From assembly GCF_009362815.1 (NCBI RefSeq), contig NZ_WHNX01000008.1, positions 62,001-126,000 of the forward strand: a stretch of 64,000 bases of DNA, read 5' to 3'. Made by a program: the position numbers and the translations under genes. Position 1 is the stretch's first letter; every line of letters starts with the position of its first letter. The DNA comes from Alkalibaculum sporogenes (GTDB taxonomy: Bacteria > Bacillota > Clostridia > Eubacteriales > Alkalibacteraceae). Below the pieces are notes generated by a model. That model made no database searches. It was not told where the DNA came from and worked only from the letters and a program-made list of their open reading frames with translations. This document shows positions 33,529 to 42,406 of the stretch, piece after piece.

Positions 33529-34980
33529 ATGACTTCAAATTGTAATAGAGAATTTATTATTCAAAAATGCAAAGAGTATACCCTATTAAGTAATGAAGAG
33601 ATTGAGTCTATTATTGATGTTAGTAAGAACATTGGATACTTTAATTTAGCAACAGACTGTGAAGCATTTATTGATATCAAGGTTCACAATGAAGATAAAG
33701 CAGTAGTTGTGGCAGAATCCTTTAAACAAAACTCAATATATAATGCGAGCTTTTTAGGGGATTTCATTTATAGAGAAAATGAACCAGCTGTCTTTAGATC
33801 TTTTGATGTAGGGAAAGAGACCCACGATGTTATAGGAGTAAGCTATGAAAAAGATGAGAAGAAAATTTTTACAAAGCAAAGAGTTCTTCCTATTTTCCAT
33901 GAAGATGTTATGGTAGCTGTTTTAATACTGGAAAAACCTTTTAATACTTCTCCAGTCAAGCCAATAGCAAGTAGTAAGGTATTACCCAATGACATAGATA
34001 TTACTAAAACGGTGCTTTCTATTATCGGATTTGGTTGTGATGATGAGGATATACAGATCAGAGAAGGAGTACTTATATTTGACGAAACGGGGAGTTTAAT
34101 CTATTTTAATAGAGTTGCAGAGGCAATTTACAAAGAATTAGGATATCACTCTATTTTATCATTACATTACAATAGTTTGAATTTTTCCTCACTTCAATTT
34201 GAAGATTTAGTCAAATTAAAAACAAGTGAGAGTAATTGCAAAGGGATAAATAATGTAAGTAGAGATGAGAAGGTATCAATTGGAAATAAATATTATAAAA
34301 TTCGTCTGGTAATAACGAAATATCAACCAATACAAGTAGTGGTATTTATTGATGACATTTCTGAAATAAGAAAATATAAGGACGAGGTAAACAACTATTT
34401 AGTTACTTATCATGAGATACATCATCGAATTAAAAATAATTTACAAACTGTAGCTTCATTACTTAGGCTTCAAGGAAGAAGTTGTAATGATGCGAAAGCA
34501 AAGTCGATTATTTTAGAATCAATAAACCGAATATTAAGCATCGCAGTAACTCATGATCTTTTATCAAAGAAGAATGGTGATCAAGCATCTATTTTAGAAG
34601 TGCTGAATTTACTGAAACGAAACATTATCTTATCTAATGAAATACCTATAGATATCGTTATATCAGGAGATGATTTTATTCTAAATAGTGATAAATTATC
34701 TGTTATCATGTTAATTGTAAACGAATTACTCCAAAATTCCATTAAACATGCTTTTCTTGGTAGAAACCATGGAAGAATTGAAATCAATACAACAAGCAAT
34801 ATAGATATTAAGTTTATTGAAGTAAAAGATAATGGTATAGGATACGACATTGAACAACCCAAAACTGATAGTTTGGGATTAATGATTGTTAAAGCATATG
34901 TTGAAGAAAAACTTGCAGGAAAATTAATTGTCACAACTGGAAAAGAAGGAACAACAACATCTTTTGCATTTAAAATCTAA
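33529..34980 (+). CDS. eutW: Ethanolamine-sensing histidine kinase EutW
   Basis: 483 residues, soluble. There is an N-terminal sensory region (about 1-150, with scattered Cys), a PAS-like domain (about 175-285), a HisKA_2-type phosphoacceptor helix (YHEIHHRIKNNLQTVASLLRL, His about 298-299) and an HATPase with NELLQNSIKHAF (N box) and DNGIGYD (G1). EutW autophosphorylates in response to ethanolamine and activates EutV, 12 bp upstream. Lack of membrane helices fits cytosolic sensing. Confidence 0.95.
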   Translation: MTSNCNREFIIQKCKEYTLLSNEEIESIIDVSKNIGYFNLATDCEAFIDIKVHNEDKAVVVAESFKQNSIYNASFLGDFIYRENEPAVFRSFDVGKETHDVIGVSYEKDEKKIFTKQRVLPIFHEDVMVAVLILEKPFNTSPVKPIASSKVLPNDIDITKTVLSIIGFGCDDEDIQIREGVLIFDETGSLIYFNRVAEAIYKELGYHSILSLHYNSLNFSSLQFEDLVKLKTSESNCKGINNVSRDEKVSIGNKYYKIRLVITKYQPIQVVVFIDDISEIRKYKDEVNNYLVTYHEIHHRIKNNLQTVASLLRLQGRSCNDAKAKSIILESINRILSIAVTHDLLSKKNGDQASILEVLNLLKRNIILSNEIPIDIVISGDDFILNSDKLSVIMLIVNELLQNSIKHAFLGRNHGRIEINTTSNIDIKFIEVKDNGIGYDIEQPKTDSLGLMIVKAYVEEKLAGKLIVTTGKEGTTTSFAFKI

Positions 34981-35096
34981 GCATTGGATGTGCAAGATTT
35001 TTAGAAAAAATGTAACAATAAATAAGATTACATAAGAAATTATTTTAGATTGTACTACTATAACGTTAACTATAATTTAATAATGATTTAAACAAA

Positions 35097-35181
35097 TTTT
35101 TGCAATGGGGCAAAAAGATTAGGCAATGAAGCTTATAGTTTAAATATCGATTTTGATATTTTTTACTGAGCTTCTTTTTTT
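35097..35181 (+). promoter_or_regulatory. ANTAR-type (EutV-responsive) antitermination leader 2, before eutA
   Basis: Hairpin 1 is TTTTTGC/GCAAAAA with hexaloop AATGGG (35104-35109). Hairpin 2 is TAGGC/GCTTA with hexaloop AATGAA (35125-35130). Both loops have A at position 1 and G at position 4, the residues known to matter for ANTAR recognition. The 3' half of hairpin 2 (GAAGCTTA, 35128-35135) is also the 5' arm of a terminator closing with TGAGCTTC (35167-35174) and T7. The eutA ribosome site follows. Confidence 0.88.
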
Positions 35182-35216
35182 ATTTAAAATTGCACTGTAA
35201 GATTGTGAGGAATTAG

Positions 35217-36659
35217 ATGATGAAAAATTTTAAACGCCAAGAAATTTTAAGTGTTGGAATTGATATTGGGACTTCAACTACACAACTAATATTTTCAAAA
35301 ATAATACTTGAGAATTTAGCTTCAAGTTTCAATATTGCACGGATTGCTATTATTGGAAAAGACATAATGTACAGAAGTAAGGTCTACTTTACGCCATTGA
35401 CTTTGGACGATCGAATTGATCTTGAAAATGTCATAGAGATTATTGATTATGAGTATAAAAATGCCAAGATTGATAAAAAAGATATCGCAATTGGAGCTGT
35501 TATTATTACTGGAGAAACTGCAAGAAGAGCCAATGCAAACGAGGTACTTCATAAATTGAGTGGATATGCAGGTGATTTTGTAGTTGCGACTGCAGGACCT
35601 GACTTAGAAAGTATTATATCCGGGAAAGGAGCAGGTACTGATAAGATATCTAAAGATATGAATGCTGTAGTGGCAAATATTGATATAGGTGGTGGGACTT
35701 CTAATTTAGCTGTCTTTGATCATGGTGAAGCTATCACTGCTGGTTGCATGGATATTGGTGGTAGATTAATAAAATTAGACGAAACAAAAGAAATTATCTA
35801 TATAAATGAAAAAATCAAGAAGATCATAGAGAATGAAAACTTAAATATTTCCATTGGAAAACAAGCAGATGAAAAAGAAATAAGTAAACTAGCTAAGATT
35901 ATGGTTCGGCAAATTGAAGCTGCAGTAGGTGTATGCCCAAAAGATCAGTACTACAATATGATGTTGACAGGTAAAGATATGCCTTTGAAAAAACCGATTC
36001 AGTATATTACTTTCTCCGGTGGCGTAGCAGATGTAGTGTATCACCAACATGACAATGAAGATGTTTTTAAGTATCAGGATATAGGTGTAATTTTGGCACA
36101 TGAGATTAAACATTCAATTATATTTAAAGAACTTCATGTTATGGAACCAGAAGAGACCATAAGGGCAACTGTCGTAGGAGCAGGCTCCCATACAGCTGAT
36201 ATAAGTGGAAGCACTATAGAATATGATGAATCAATTTTGCCAATTAAAAATATACCCGTAGTAAAGATACCTACTGACCTAAATAAAGAAAAAATAGACT
36301 TTGATAAAGAACTAGCAAAAAGAATCGAATGGTTTCGCATAGATGGGAAGCAGCAGAAGATAGCTGTCTCATTTGAAGGTACACCTAGCCCCTCCTTTAA
36401 ACAAGTTGAAGCATATGCAGAACAACTAATATCAGGAATGAAGGAGGTTATAAACAGTAAACATCCAATCATCATACTTGTAGAGAATGATATGGCCAAA
36501 GCGTTAGGACAAACTATAAGGCGAATGTTAGGTCGTAAATATCCGATGATTTGCATCGATAGTGTCAAGGCAGGTGAAGGAGATTATATAGATGTAGGAA
36601 ACCCTATAGCAGGGGGAGTTGTACTACCCGTAATTGTAAAGACATTGGTCTTTCAGTAA
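35217..36659 (+). CDS. eutA: Ethanolamine ammonia-lyase reactivating factor EutA
   Basis: 480 residues with an actin-like ATPase fold: VGIDIGTSTTQLIFSKI (about 13-29), GAVIITGETARR, VVANIDIGGGTSNLAVFDHG (about 155-174) and late GGVADV and GAGSHTADISG segments. EutA removes inactive cobalamin from EutBC. RBS is GTGAGG. First gene after leader 2. Confidence 0.95.
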   Translation: MMKNFKRQEILSVGIDIGTSTTQLIFSKIILENLASSFNIARIAIIGKDIMYRSKVYFTPLTLDDRIDLENVIEIIDYEYKNAKIDKKDIAIGAVIITGETARRANANEVLHKLSGYAGDFVVATAGPDLESIISGKGAGTDKISKDMNAVVANIDIGGGTSNLAVFDHGEAITAGCMDIGGRLIKLDETKEIIYINEKIKKIIENENLNISIGKQADEKEISKLAKIMVRQIEAAVGVCPKDQYYNMMLTGKDMPLKKPIQYITFSGGVADVVYHQHDNEDVFKYQDIGVILAHEIKHSIIFKELHVMEPEETIRATVVGAGSHTADISGSTIEYDESILPIKNIPVVKIPTDLNKEKIDFDKELAKRIEWFRIDGKQQKIAVSFEGTPSPSFKQVEAYAEQLISGMKEVINSKHPIIILVENDMAKALGQTIRRMLGRKYPMICIDSVKAGEGDYIDVGNPIAGGVVLPVIVKTLVFQ

Positions 36660-36795
36660 AGATATATTGTTTTTCTTCCCCTTTCTAAATGTTAGATATC
36701 AATTCTTGAGTATATAGAATGATGGAGAAAAATTTGATATATATATTCAATTCAAAGGTTATCGAAAGATGGCTAGAAAAATAAGGAGTGATAGT

Positions 36796-38163
36796 ATGAA
36801 ACTTAAAACAAGAATGTTTGGGAAAACATATCAATTCAAAGATTTGAATGAAGTCCAAGCAAAAGCAAGTGAACAGAAATCTGGAGATGAACTGGCAGGT
36901 CTTGCTGCTACATCCAAAGAAGAACGTGCAGCAGCAAAAATCGTTTTATCGGAGACTTTATTATCAGATATCCGTAATAACCCTGCTGTGCCTTATGAAA
37001 TTGACGATGTTACAAGGGTAATTCAGGATCAAGTAAATGAATCCGTTTATAAAGAGATTCAAAATTGGACAGTAGGTGAGCTTCGTGATTATTTCATGCA
37101 ATATACATCAACTGGTCCTATTATTCAGAGAATTGCAACTGGGTTGACATCTGAAATGATTGCTGCAGTTACTAAGATTATGTCAAATTTGGACTTGGTA
37201 TACGCAGCTCGAAAAATAGACAATAGAGCTAGCTGTGTTACAGAAATGGGAAGACCAGGGATCGCAATGACTAGGGCACTACCAAATCATCCAACAGATA
37301 ATATAGATGGCGTGTTCATTGAGTTATATGAAGCATTATCATACGGAATTGGAGATGCAATGTTAGGTTTAAATCCTGTTCAAGATACTGTGGAGTCAAC
37401 TACATATTTGTTAGAAAAGTTATATGAATTTAGGATGAAGTGGGAAATCCCAACTCAAAACTGTGTGCTCTCACACTTGACTACTCAGATGGCAGCACTT
37501 CAAAAGGGCGCTCCAGTAGATATGTTATTCCAATCAATTGCTGGGACACAAAAAGCGAATGAATCATTTGGAATATCAACTTCAATGCTTGACGAAGCGT
37601 ACGACCTTGGAAAAAAGTATTGCATATCTGGGGCTAAAAATCCAATGTATTTTGAAACAGGCGAAGGTAGTGAACTTTCTGCAGATGCACATATGGGGGT
37701 TGATATGTTAACCCTAGAAGCTCGTACTTATGGATATGGTAGACGTTATGATCCTTTCTGCGCCATGTCAGTTGTTGGTTTTATTGGACCTGAATATATT
37801 TATGACACTGTACAACAGATTCGCGGTGGGTTAGAAGAACATTTTATGGGTAAAATGCATTTATTTCCTATGGGTGTTGACGTTTGCTATACAAATCATA
37901 TGCCTGCAAGCCAAAATGACTCAGAAACTCTTGCCCTATTACTAGCTCATGCAGGTATGCCATATTTCGTTACTGCTCCAATGGGAGATGATATCATGTT
38001 AAATTACCAATTACTAGGTAATCATGATCTTCAAACGATTTTAGAGTTGTCGGGTTTAAGAAGAGATCCAGCTTTTGAACAATGGCTTCAAAAAATGGAA
38101 ATTCTTGATGATAATTTAAAGTTTACTGCAAGAGCAGGGGACGCATCTATTTTCTTAAAATAG
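36796..38163 (+). CDS. eutB: Ethanolamine ammonia-lyase large subunit EutB
   Basis: 455 residues, the normal size for EutB, a TIM barrel binding ethanolamine and adenosylcobalamin. Recognisable blocks are MGRPGIAMTRALPNHPTDNIDGV, LGLNPVQDTVESTTYLLEKLYEF and HMGVDMLTLEARTYGYGRRYDPF. The reaction is ethanolamine to acetaldehyde plus ammonia. I choose the ATG after AAGGAG (36796); an earlier in-frame ATG adds nine residues. It is separated from eutA by 136 bp without an obvious leader. Confidence 0.97.
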   Translation: MKLKTRMFGKTYQFKDLNEVQAKASEQKSGDELAGLAATSKEERAAAKIVLSETLLSDIRNNPAVPYEIDDVTRVIQDQVNESVYKEIQNWTVGELRDYFMQYTSTGPIIQRIATGLTSEMIAAVTKIMSNLDLVYAARKIDNRASCVTEMGRPGIAMTRALPNHPTDNIDGVFIELYEALSYGIGDAMLGLNPVQDTVESTTYLLEKLYEFRMKWEIPTQNCVLSHLTTQMAALQKGAPVDMLFQSIAGTQKANESFGISTSMLDEAYDLGKKYCISGAKNPMYFETGEGSELSADAHMGVDMLTLEARTYGYGRRYDPFCAMSVVGFIGPEYIYDTVQQIRGGLEEHFMGKMHLFPMGVDVCYTNHMPASQNDSETLALLLAHAGMPYFVTAPMGDDIMLNYQLLGNHDLQTILELSGLRRDPAFEQWLQKMEILDDNLKFTARAGDASIFLK

Positions 38164-38181
38164 TTAAAAGGAGTGGTAGAA

Positions 38182-39087
38182 ATGAATAACGAAGAAATGC
38201 TAAAAGATTCAATTCGAGAATTGATTTATAACGTAATTAAGGAAGAACAAGGAAAACAGGAACAAATCAAAATTAATGCAGGAGTAGATGAAATAAAAAC
38301 ATGTGATAATTCCACAGACGATGGTTTTGTTGAAGATGTAACAGTAATTAGTATGCAAGATACATTTTGTGTGCCTAATGCTCATGATCCAGAGGGCTAT
38401 ATGAAGATGAAGCAGTCTTCTTCAGGAAGATTAGGTATCTGGAGAGCTGGTCCAAGACCATTATCAAAAGCTTATGTACGTTTTATAGCAGATCATGCAG
38501 CTGCACAAGGTGCAGTATGGTCAGAAGTGGATCAAGATATCATTAAAGAACTGGGTTTCATTTGTCTAGAAAGCATTTCAAGTAGTAAAGCAGAGTATCT
38601 CAAAAATCCAAATACAGGTAAAAGATTATCTCCAGAGTCTGTTGAGATAGTTAAGCAAAATGCAAATAAGAATGTAAATGTACAGATCGTATTTGCAGAT
38701 GGCCTAAGCTCAAGCGCAATTGAAAAAAATGCAAAAGACGTATTGCCCGCGTTACAACAAGGCCTTAAGTCATTAGGTCTCACTTATGCAACGCCATTCT
38801 TTGTTACAAATGGACGGGTTGCAGTAAGCGAAGAAATAGGAGAATTATCAGATGCAGATGTTGTAGTGATGTTATGTGGAGAGCGTCCAGGTTTAAATTC
38901 TCAATCTTCATTAGGGGCCTATGTTGCTTATAAGCCTACGATAGGCATGGAAGAATCTAGGAGGACAGTAATCTCAAATATTCACAGATCAGGAACGGTG
39001 CCAGTAGAAGCAGGTGCACAAATCGCTGAGCTATGCCAGTCTATGATTAAACACAAAATTTCAGGTGTTGAACTGAAATTAATATAA
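38182..39087 (+). CDS. eutC: Ethanolamine ammonia-lyase small subunit EutC
   Basis: 301 residues. The N-terminal helix NNEEMLKDSIRELIYNVIKEE (about 2-22) is amphipathic, followed by a Lys/Asp-rich linker: the arrangement of microcompartment targeting peptides. The body has GRLGIWRAGPRPLSKAYVRF, FADGLSSSAIEKNAK, LCGERPGLNSQSSLGAY and a C-terminal GAQIAELCQSMIKHKISG, as in EutC, which completes the cobalamin site. Start chosen after AAAGGAG; the frame opens three codons earlier at a GTG. Confidence 0.97.
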   Translation: MNNEEMLKDSIRELIYNVIKEEQGKQEQIKINAGVDEIKTCDNSTDDGFVEDVTVISMQDTFCVPNAHDPEGYMKMKQSSSGRLGIWRAGPRPLSKAYVRFIADHAAAQGAVWSEVDQDIIKELGFICLESISSSKAEYLKNPNTGKRLSPESVEIVKQNANKNVNVQIVFADGLSSSAIEKNAKDVLPALQQGLKSLGLTYATPFFVTNGRVAVSEEIGELSDADVVVMLCGERPGLNSQSSLGAYVAYKPTIGMEESRRTVISNIHRSGTVPVEAGAQIAELCQSMIKHKISGVELKLI

Positions 39088-39109
39088 CACTAATAAGGAG
39101 GAGTTACTC

Positions 39110-39769
39110 GTGTTAGGAGATATTATACGAGCAAATGTTGTTTGCCAAAAGATTATTCCCAATGTCAGTGAGGATATAGCAAAAGAACTTAAGTTAAAGC
39201 CTCATCAAAAAAGCTTAGGGCTCATTACTGGATCTATAGATGATGTAACGTTTATTGCCCTTGATGAAGCAACAAAATCGGCAGAAGTTGAAATTGTTTA
39301 TGCTGAATGCCTATTCTCTGCATTAGTTGGAAATTATACAAAACTTGCTGGTGAAGCTATTGGTATTTTGGCAGGTCCTAGTCCTGCAGAGGTGAAAAGT
39401 GGGCTGGAAATATGTGAAAATCACATAAAAAATGGCGCGTTTTATGTAAATGCCAATGATGAAGGAGAATCGATTTATCTTGCACATTGCATTTCAAGTG
39501 TTGGAACATTTTTAGCCGATCTGGTAGATGTACCTGTTGGTACTGCAATGGCTTATTGTATTGCACCTCCTGTTGAAGCAATTTATGCTGTTGATGCAGC
39601 GCTGAAAGCTGCTGATGTACGTGTTGTAAAAAGTTATTTGTTGCCGCCACTAAATACATGTAACTTTGCAGGAGCCCTTATGGTTGGTTCTCAGTCTGCA
39701 TGTCAGGCTGCATGTGATGCATTTGCTGATGCTTGTAAATATGTAGTGGCGAGTCCCATGTCGGTGTAG
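39110..39769 (+). CDS. eutL: BMC trimer shell protein EutL
   Basis: 219 residues, the exact usual length of EutL, with two permuted BMC domains: IPNVSEDIAKELKLKPHQKSLGLITGSIDDVTFIALDEATKSAEVEIVYAE and, in the second half, GTAMAYCIAPPVEAIYAVDAALKAADVRVVKSY. EutL trimers have a gated central pore and can bind ethanolamine. GTG start with AAGGAGG at 8 nt. Confidence 0.95.
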   Translation: MLGDIIRANVVCQKIIPNVSEDIAKELKLKPHQKSLGLITGSIDDVTFIALDEATKSAEVEIVYAECLFSALVGNYTKLAGEAIGILAGPSPAEVKSGLEICENHIKNGAFYVNANDEGESIYLAHCISSVGTFLADLVDVPVGTAMAYCIAPPVEAIYAVDAALKAADVRVVKSYLLPPLNTCNFAGALMVGSQSACQAACDAFADACKYVVASPMSV

Positions 39770-39772
39770 ATA

Positions 39773-40498
39773 ATGTTTTCTATAGGCATTATAGATACAT
39801 TTGGATTTGTTACGATTGTTGTGGCATTGGACACCTGTCTTAAAACAGCAGACGTTCAATTTGTAAGGATGGATAAGATGTCCGGAGGTATTGCGTCTGT
39901 CGTGATCAAAGGTGATGTGGCAGCTGTAACATCTAGCGTTCAAGCAGGAGTGGAAGTAGCAAAAGCACTTGGAGGATACAGGAGGCATACTATTATTGCA
40001 AGGGTTGATGAGCAGACTGAAGAATTGCTATATAAGGGCAACCAAAATAAGATCAAGGATACTCACCTGAAGTCGCCAAGCGTTGAAGCAAAGCCTAATA
40101 ACAATATTGAATTTGACATGAACGAGACAGAGCCTAGTCTGGAAATGGTAAAATTGGCTGAGCCATTGAAGGAGTTAAAATTACCTGAGAATCTAGAAAT
40201 AGTGGAACAAGAGATTCAAAAGAATGATATCGGTAAAGAGGCACTCTTACCTGAGCAATCTCAGAATAAGGGAAAAGTGATTGAAGATTCAATTCCATCC
40301 GATGAAGGTAAGTTGGTAACAGAACTTGTAAATAAGAGTTCATATGAAAAGAAGCTTCAGGCTATGACAGTACAAGAACTCAGAAAAATTGCTAGAGAAT
40401 TAAACTTAAGTACAATGGACAAAGACACAATTAAGAGAGCGCGCAAATCTGATCTTATATTGAATATTTTATCTGAGAACGTGGAAAGGGAGGAATAA
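39773..40498 (+). CDS. EutK-like BMC protein with long linker and C-terminal Rho-N/SAP-like domain
   Basis: 241 residues. Residues about 1-85 form a BMC domain (FSIGIIDTFGFVTIVVALDTCLKTADVQFV, MSGGIASVVIKGDVAAV). Residues about 90-195 are an acidic, Pro/Glu-rich linker. Residues about 198-236 read LQAMTVQELRKIARELNLSTM then RARKSDLILNIL, the pattern of a Rho N-terminal/SAP helical domain that often binds nucleic acid. Enterobacterial EutK is also a BMC domain with a C-terminal nucleic-acid-binding-like domain, but of the winged-helix type. It begins 3 bp after eutL. Confidence 0.75.
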   Translation: MFSIGIIDTFGFVTIVVALDTCLKTADVQFVRMDKMSGGIASVVIKGDVAAVTSSVQAGVEVAKALGGYRRHTIIARVDEQTEELLYKGNQNKIKDTHLKSPSVEAKPNNNIEFDMNETEPSLEMVKLAEPLKELKLPENLEIVEQEIQKNDIGKEALLPEQSQNKGKVIEDSIPSDEGKLVTELVNKSSYEKKLQAMTVQELRKIARELNLSTMDKDTIKRARKSDLILNILSENVEREE

Positions 40499-40499
40499 A

Positions 40500-42011
40500 A
40501 TGACCCAAGTAGTAGATAAGGATCTTATCTCAATTCAAGAAACTCGGGATTTGTTGAGAAAAGCAAAAGTAGCTCAGCAGAAACTTGGTAAGATGAATCA
40601 AAATGAAATAGATCGAATCTGTAAGGCGATAAAAGATGTAGCATTGCAGCATGCAGATCGATTAGCAAAGCTTGCTGTTGAAGAAACAGGATTTGGAATT
40701 CATGAAGACAAAATTATTAAAAACTATTTTGCTTCACAGGTTGTTTATGACAGTATACGAGATATGAAAACGGTTGGTGTTGTAAATGAAGATAATGAAA
40801 AAAAGGTATTCGAAGTAGCTGTACCAGTTGGGGTAATTGCTGGATTGATTCCATCTACAAATCCAACATCAACAGTGATATATAAGGCACTAATCTCTAT
40901 TAAAGCTGGAAATGCAATTGTGTTGTCACCACATCCAAGTGCAAAGAATTGCATAATTGAAACAGCTAGGGTAATCATTGATGCCGCTGAAGCAGCTGGC
41001 ATGCCCAAAGGTTGCATAGGTTGTGTGATGGAAATATCAATGGCTGGCACAGATGAACTATTAAAAAATAATATGACAAAATTGATTTTGGCAACTGGAG
41101 GGGAAGCTATGGTCAAAGCTGCTTACTCATCTGGCAATCCTGCAATTGGCGTTGGACCAGGTAATGGACCGGCTTTCATCGAAAAGAGTGCTGATTTTAG
41201 TCAAGCGGTAAGTCATATCATTGAATCAAAGACTTTTGATAATGGAACAATATGTGCATCCGAACAATCAATTATTGTAGAAAAAGAATCAGAAGTTGCT
41301 GTACTTACAGAGTTAAGGAAACAAGGTTGTTATGTATTAAATGACGAAGAAAAAGAACGATTAGATCAAATACTACTGAGTCCTAAAATGACTATGAATC
41401 CCAAAACTGTTGGGAAAGATGCCGCTTATATAGCTAAAATGGCAGACATTGACGTCCCAATACATACGAAAGTTCTTATAGGCAAAGAGACGAATGTAGG
41501 ATACAAGGTTCCGTTATCAAGAGAAAAACTTTGTCCCGTATTAGGGTTTTATGTTGCGGATGATTGGAGAAAGGCTTGTGAACGTGCTATAGAGATTTTA
41601 GATAATGAGGGTGCAGGTCATACCATGATTCTTCACTCCCATAATGAAGATCTTATAAAGGAATTTGCACTTGAAAAGCAAGTAAGCCGTCTTTTGATTA
41701 ATACTCCAGGAGCTCTTGGTGGAATTGGTGGAACGACTGGAATTGCACCCGCATTAACATTAGGATGTGGTGCTATTGGTGGAAGTGCTACTTCAGATAA
41801 TATTACACCAATGAATTTATTAAACCTAAGGCGCGTTGCTTATGGTATTAGGGAATTAGCTAGTATTAGATCCAAAGTGAATACGGAACTGAATGTAGAA
41901 CCAATACAAATGGAAACTACAGATGTATCATACGATTTAGATGAAATCACTAATATCATCATAAATAAATTAAAAAAAGAAAATATTTTAAAATATAAGG
42001 AGGAAATATAA
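40500..42011 (+). CDS. eutE: CoA-acylating acetaldehyde dehydrogenase EutE
   Basis: 503 residues of the aldehyde dehydrogenase superfamily. It has catalytic Cys252 in NGTICASEQ, VGVIAGLIPSTNPTSTVIYKAL at the nucleotide/CoA entrance and GPGNGPAFIEKSAD. The N-terminal helix ETRDLLRKAKVAQQKL resembles an encapsulation peptide, and the C-terminus carries a second amphipathic helix (LDEITNIIINKLKKENILKY). It converts acetaldehyde, CoA and NAD+ to acetyl-CoA and NADH inside the shell. Starts 1 bp after the preceding gene. Confidence 0.95.
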   Translation: MTQVVDKDLISIQETRDLLRKAKVAQQKLGKMNQNEIDRICKAIKDVALQHADRLAKLAVEETGFGIHEDKIIKNYFASQVVYDSIRDMKTVGVVNEDNEKKVFEVAVPVGVIAGLIPSTNPTSTVIYKALISIKAGNAIVLSPHPSAKNCIIETARVIIDAAEAAGMPKGCIGCVMEISMAGTDELLKNNMTKLILATGGEAMVKAAYSSGNPAIGVGPGNGPAFIEKSADFSQAVSHIIESKTFDNGTICASEQSIIVEKESEVAVLTELRKQGCYVLNDEEKERLDQILLSPKMTMNPKTVGKDAAYIAKMADIDVPIHTKVLIGKETNVGYKVPLSREKLCPVLGFYVADDWRKACERAIEILDNEGAGHTMILHSHNEDLIKEFALEKQVSRLLINTPGALGGIGGTTGIAPALTLGCGAIGGSATSDNITPMNLLNLRRVAYGIRELASIRSKVNTELNVEPIQMETTDVSYDLDEITNIIINKLKKENILKYKEEI

Positions 42012-42305
42012 ATGGCTATTACAAACGCATTAGGAATGATTGAAACAAAAGGATTAGTAGGAGCAATCGAGGCAGCAGATTCAATGGTAAAGGCAGCAAA
42101 TGTTACACTAATTGGGAAAGAGCAGATTGGAAGCGGCCTAGTTACAGTGATGGTACGTGGAGATGTTGGAGCAGTTAAAGCTGCAACAGATGCAGGTGCA
42201 GCAGCAGCAGAAAGAGTGGGTCAATTAATCTCAGTACATGTTATTCCAAGACCACATTCAGAAGTAAGCGAAATCTTACCAAAACAATTTAGTTCAGAAG
42301 AGTAA
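42012..42305 (+). CDS. eutM: BMC hexamer shell protein EutM/PduA (copy 2)
   Basis: 97 residues, nearly identical to the copy at 31664 for about 80 residues (same [28 protein letters not shown] pore region) but ending [16 protein letters not shown]. Two near-identical facet proteins in two transcription segments could set the shell composition under different promoters. RBS is AAGGAGG, immediately after eutE, and a terminator follows. Confidence 0.93.
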   Translation: MAITNALGMIETKGLVGAIEAADSMVKAANVTLIGKEQIGSGLVTVMVRGDVGAVKAATDAGAAAAERVGQLISVHVIPRPHSEVSEILPKQFSSEE

Positions 42306-42321
42306 ACGTAATTTGAAGAGT

Positions 42322-42356
42322 AATTAAGGAGTGATAAAATCTCCTTAATTGCTTTT
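42322..42356 (+). terminator. Rho-independent terminator after eutM copy 2
   Basis: Perfect 10-bp arms AATTAAGGAG and CTCCTTAATT around TGATAAAAT-type loop, then GCTTTT. No tandem hexaloop hairpins precede it, so it looks constitutive. It would reduce readthrough into eutT. Confidence 0.75.
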
Positions 42357-42406
42357 CAAATATTAAGTTATTGCCCTGAATGCTAATTTATTAAGGAAGT
42401 GAAATT

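Noticed and set aside
27558-35216. An adenosylcobalamin riboswitch or EutX-type RNA in the eut locus
   Set aside because: I looked for a B12-box-like GCCACTG motif and its partner in the leaders and gaps and found none. Only ANTAR hairpins and terminators were seen.
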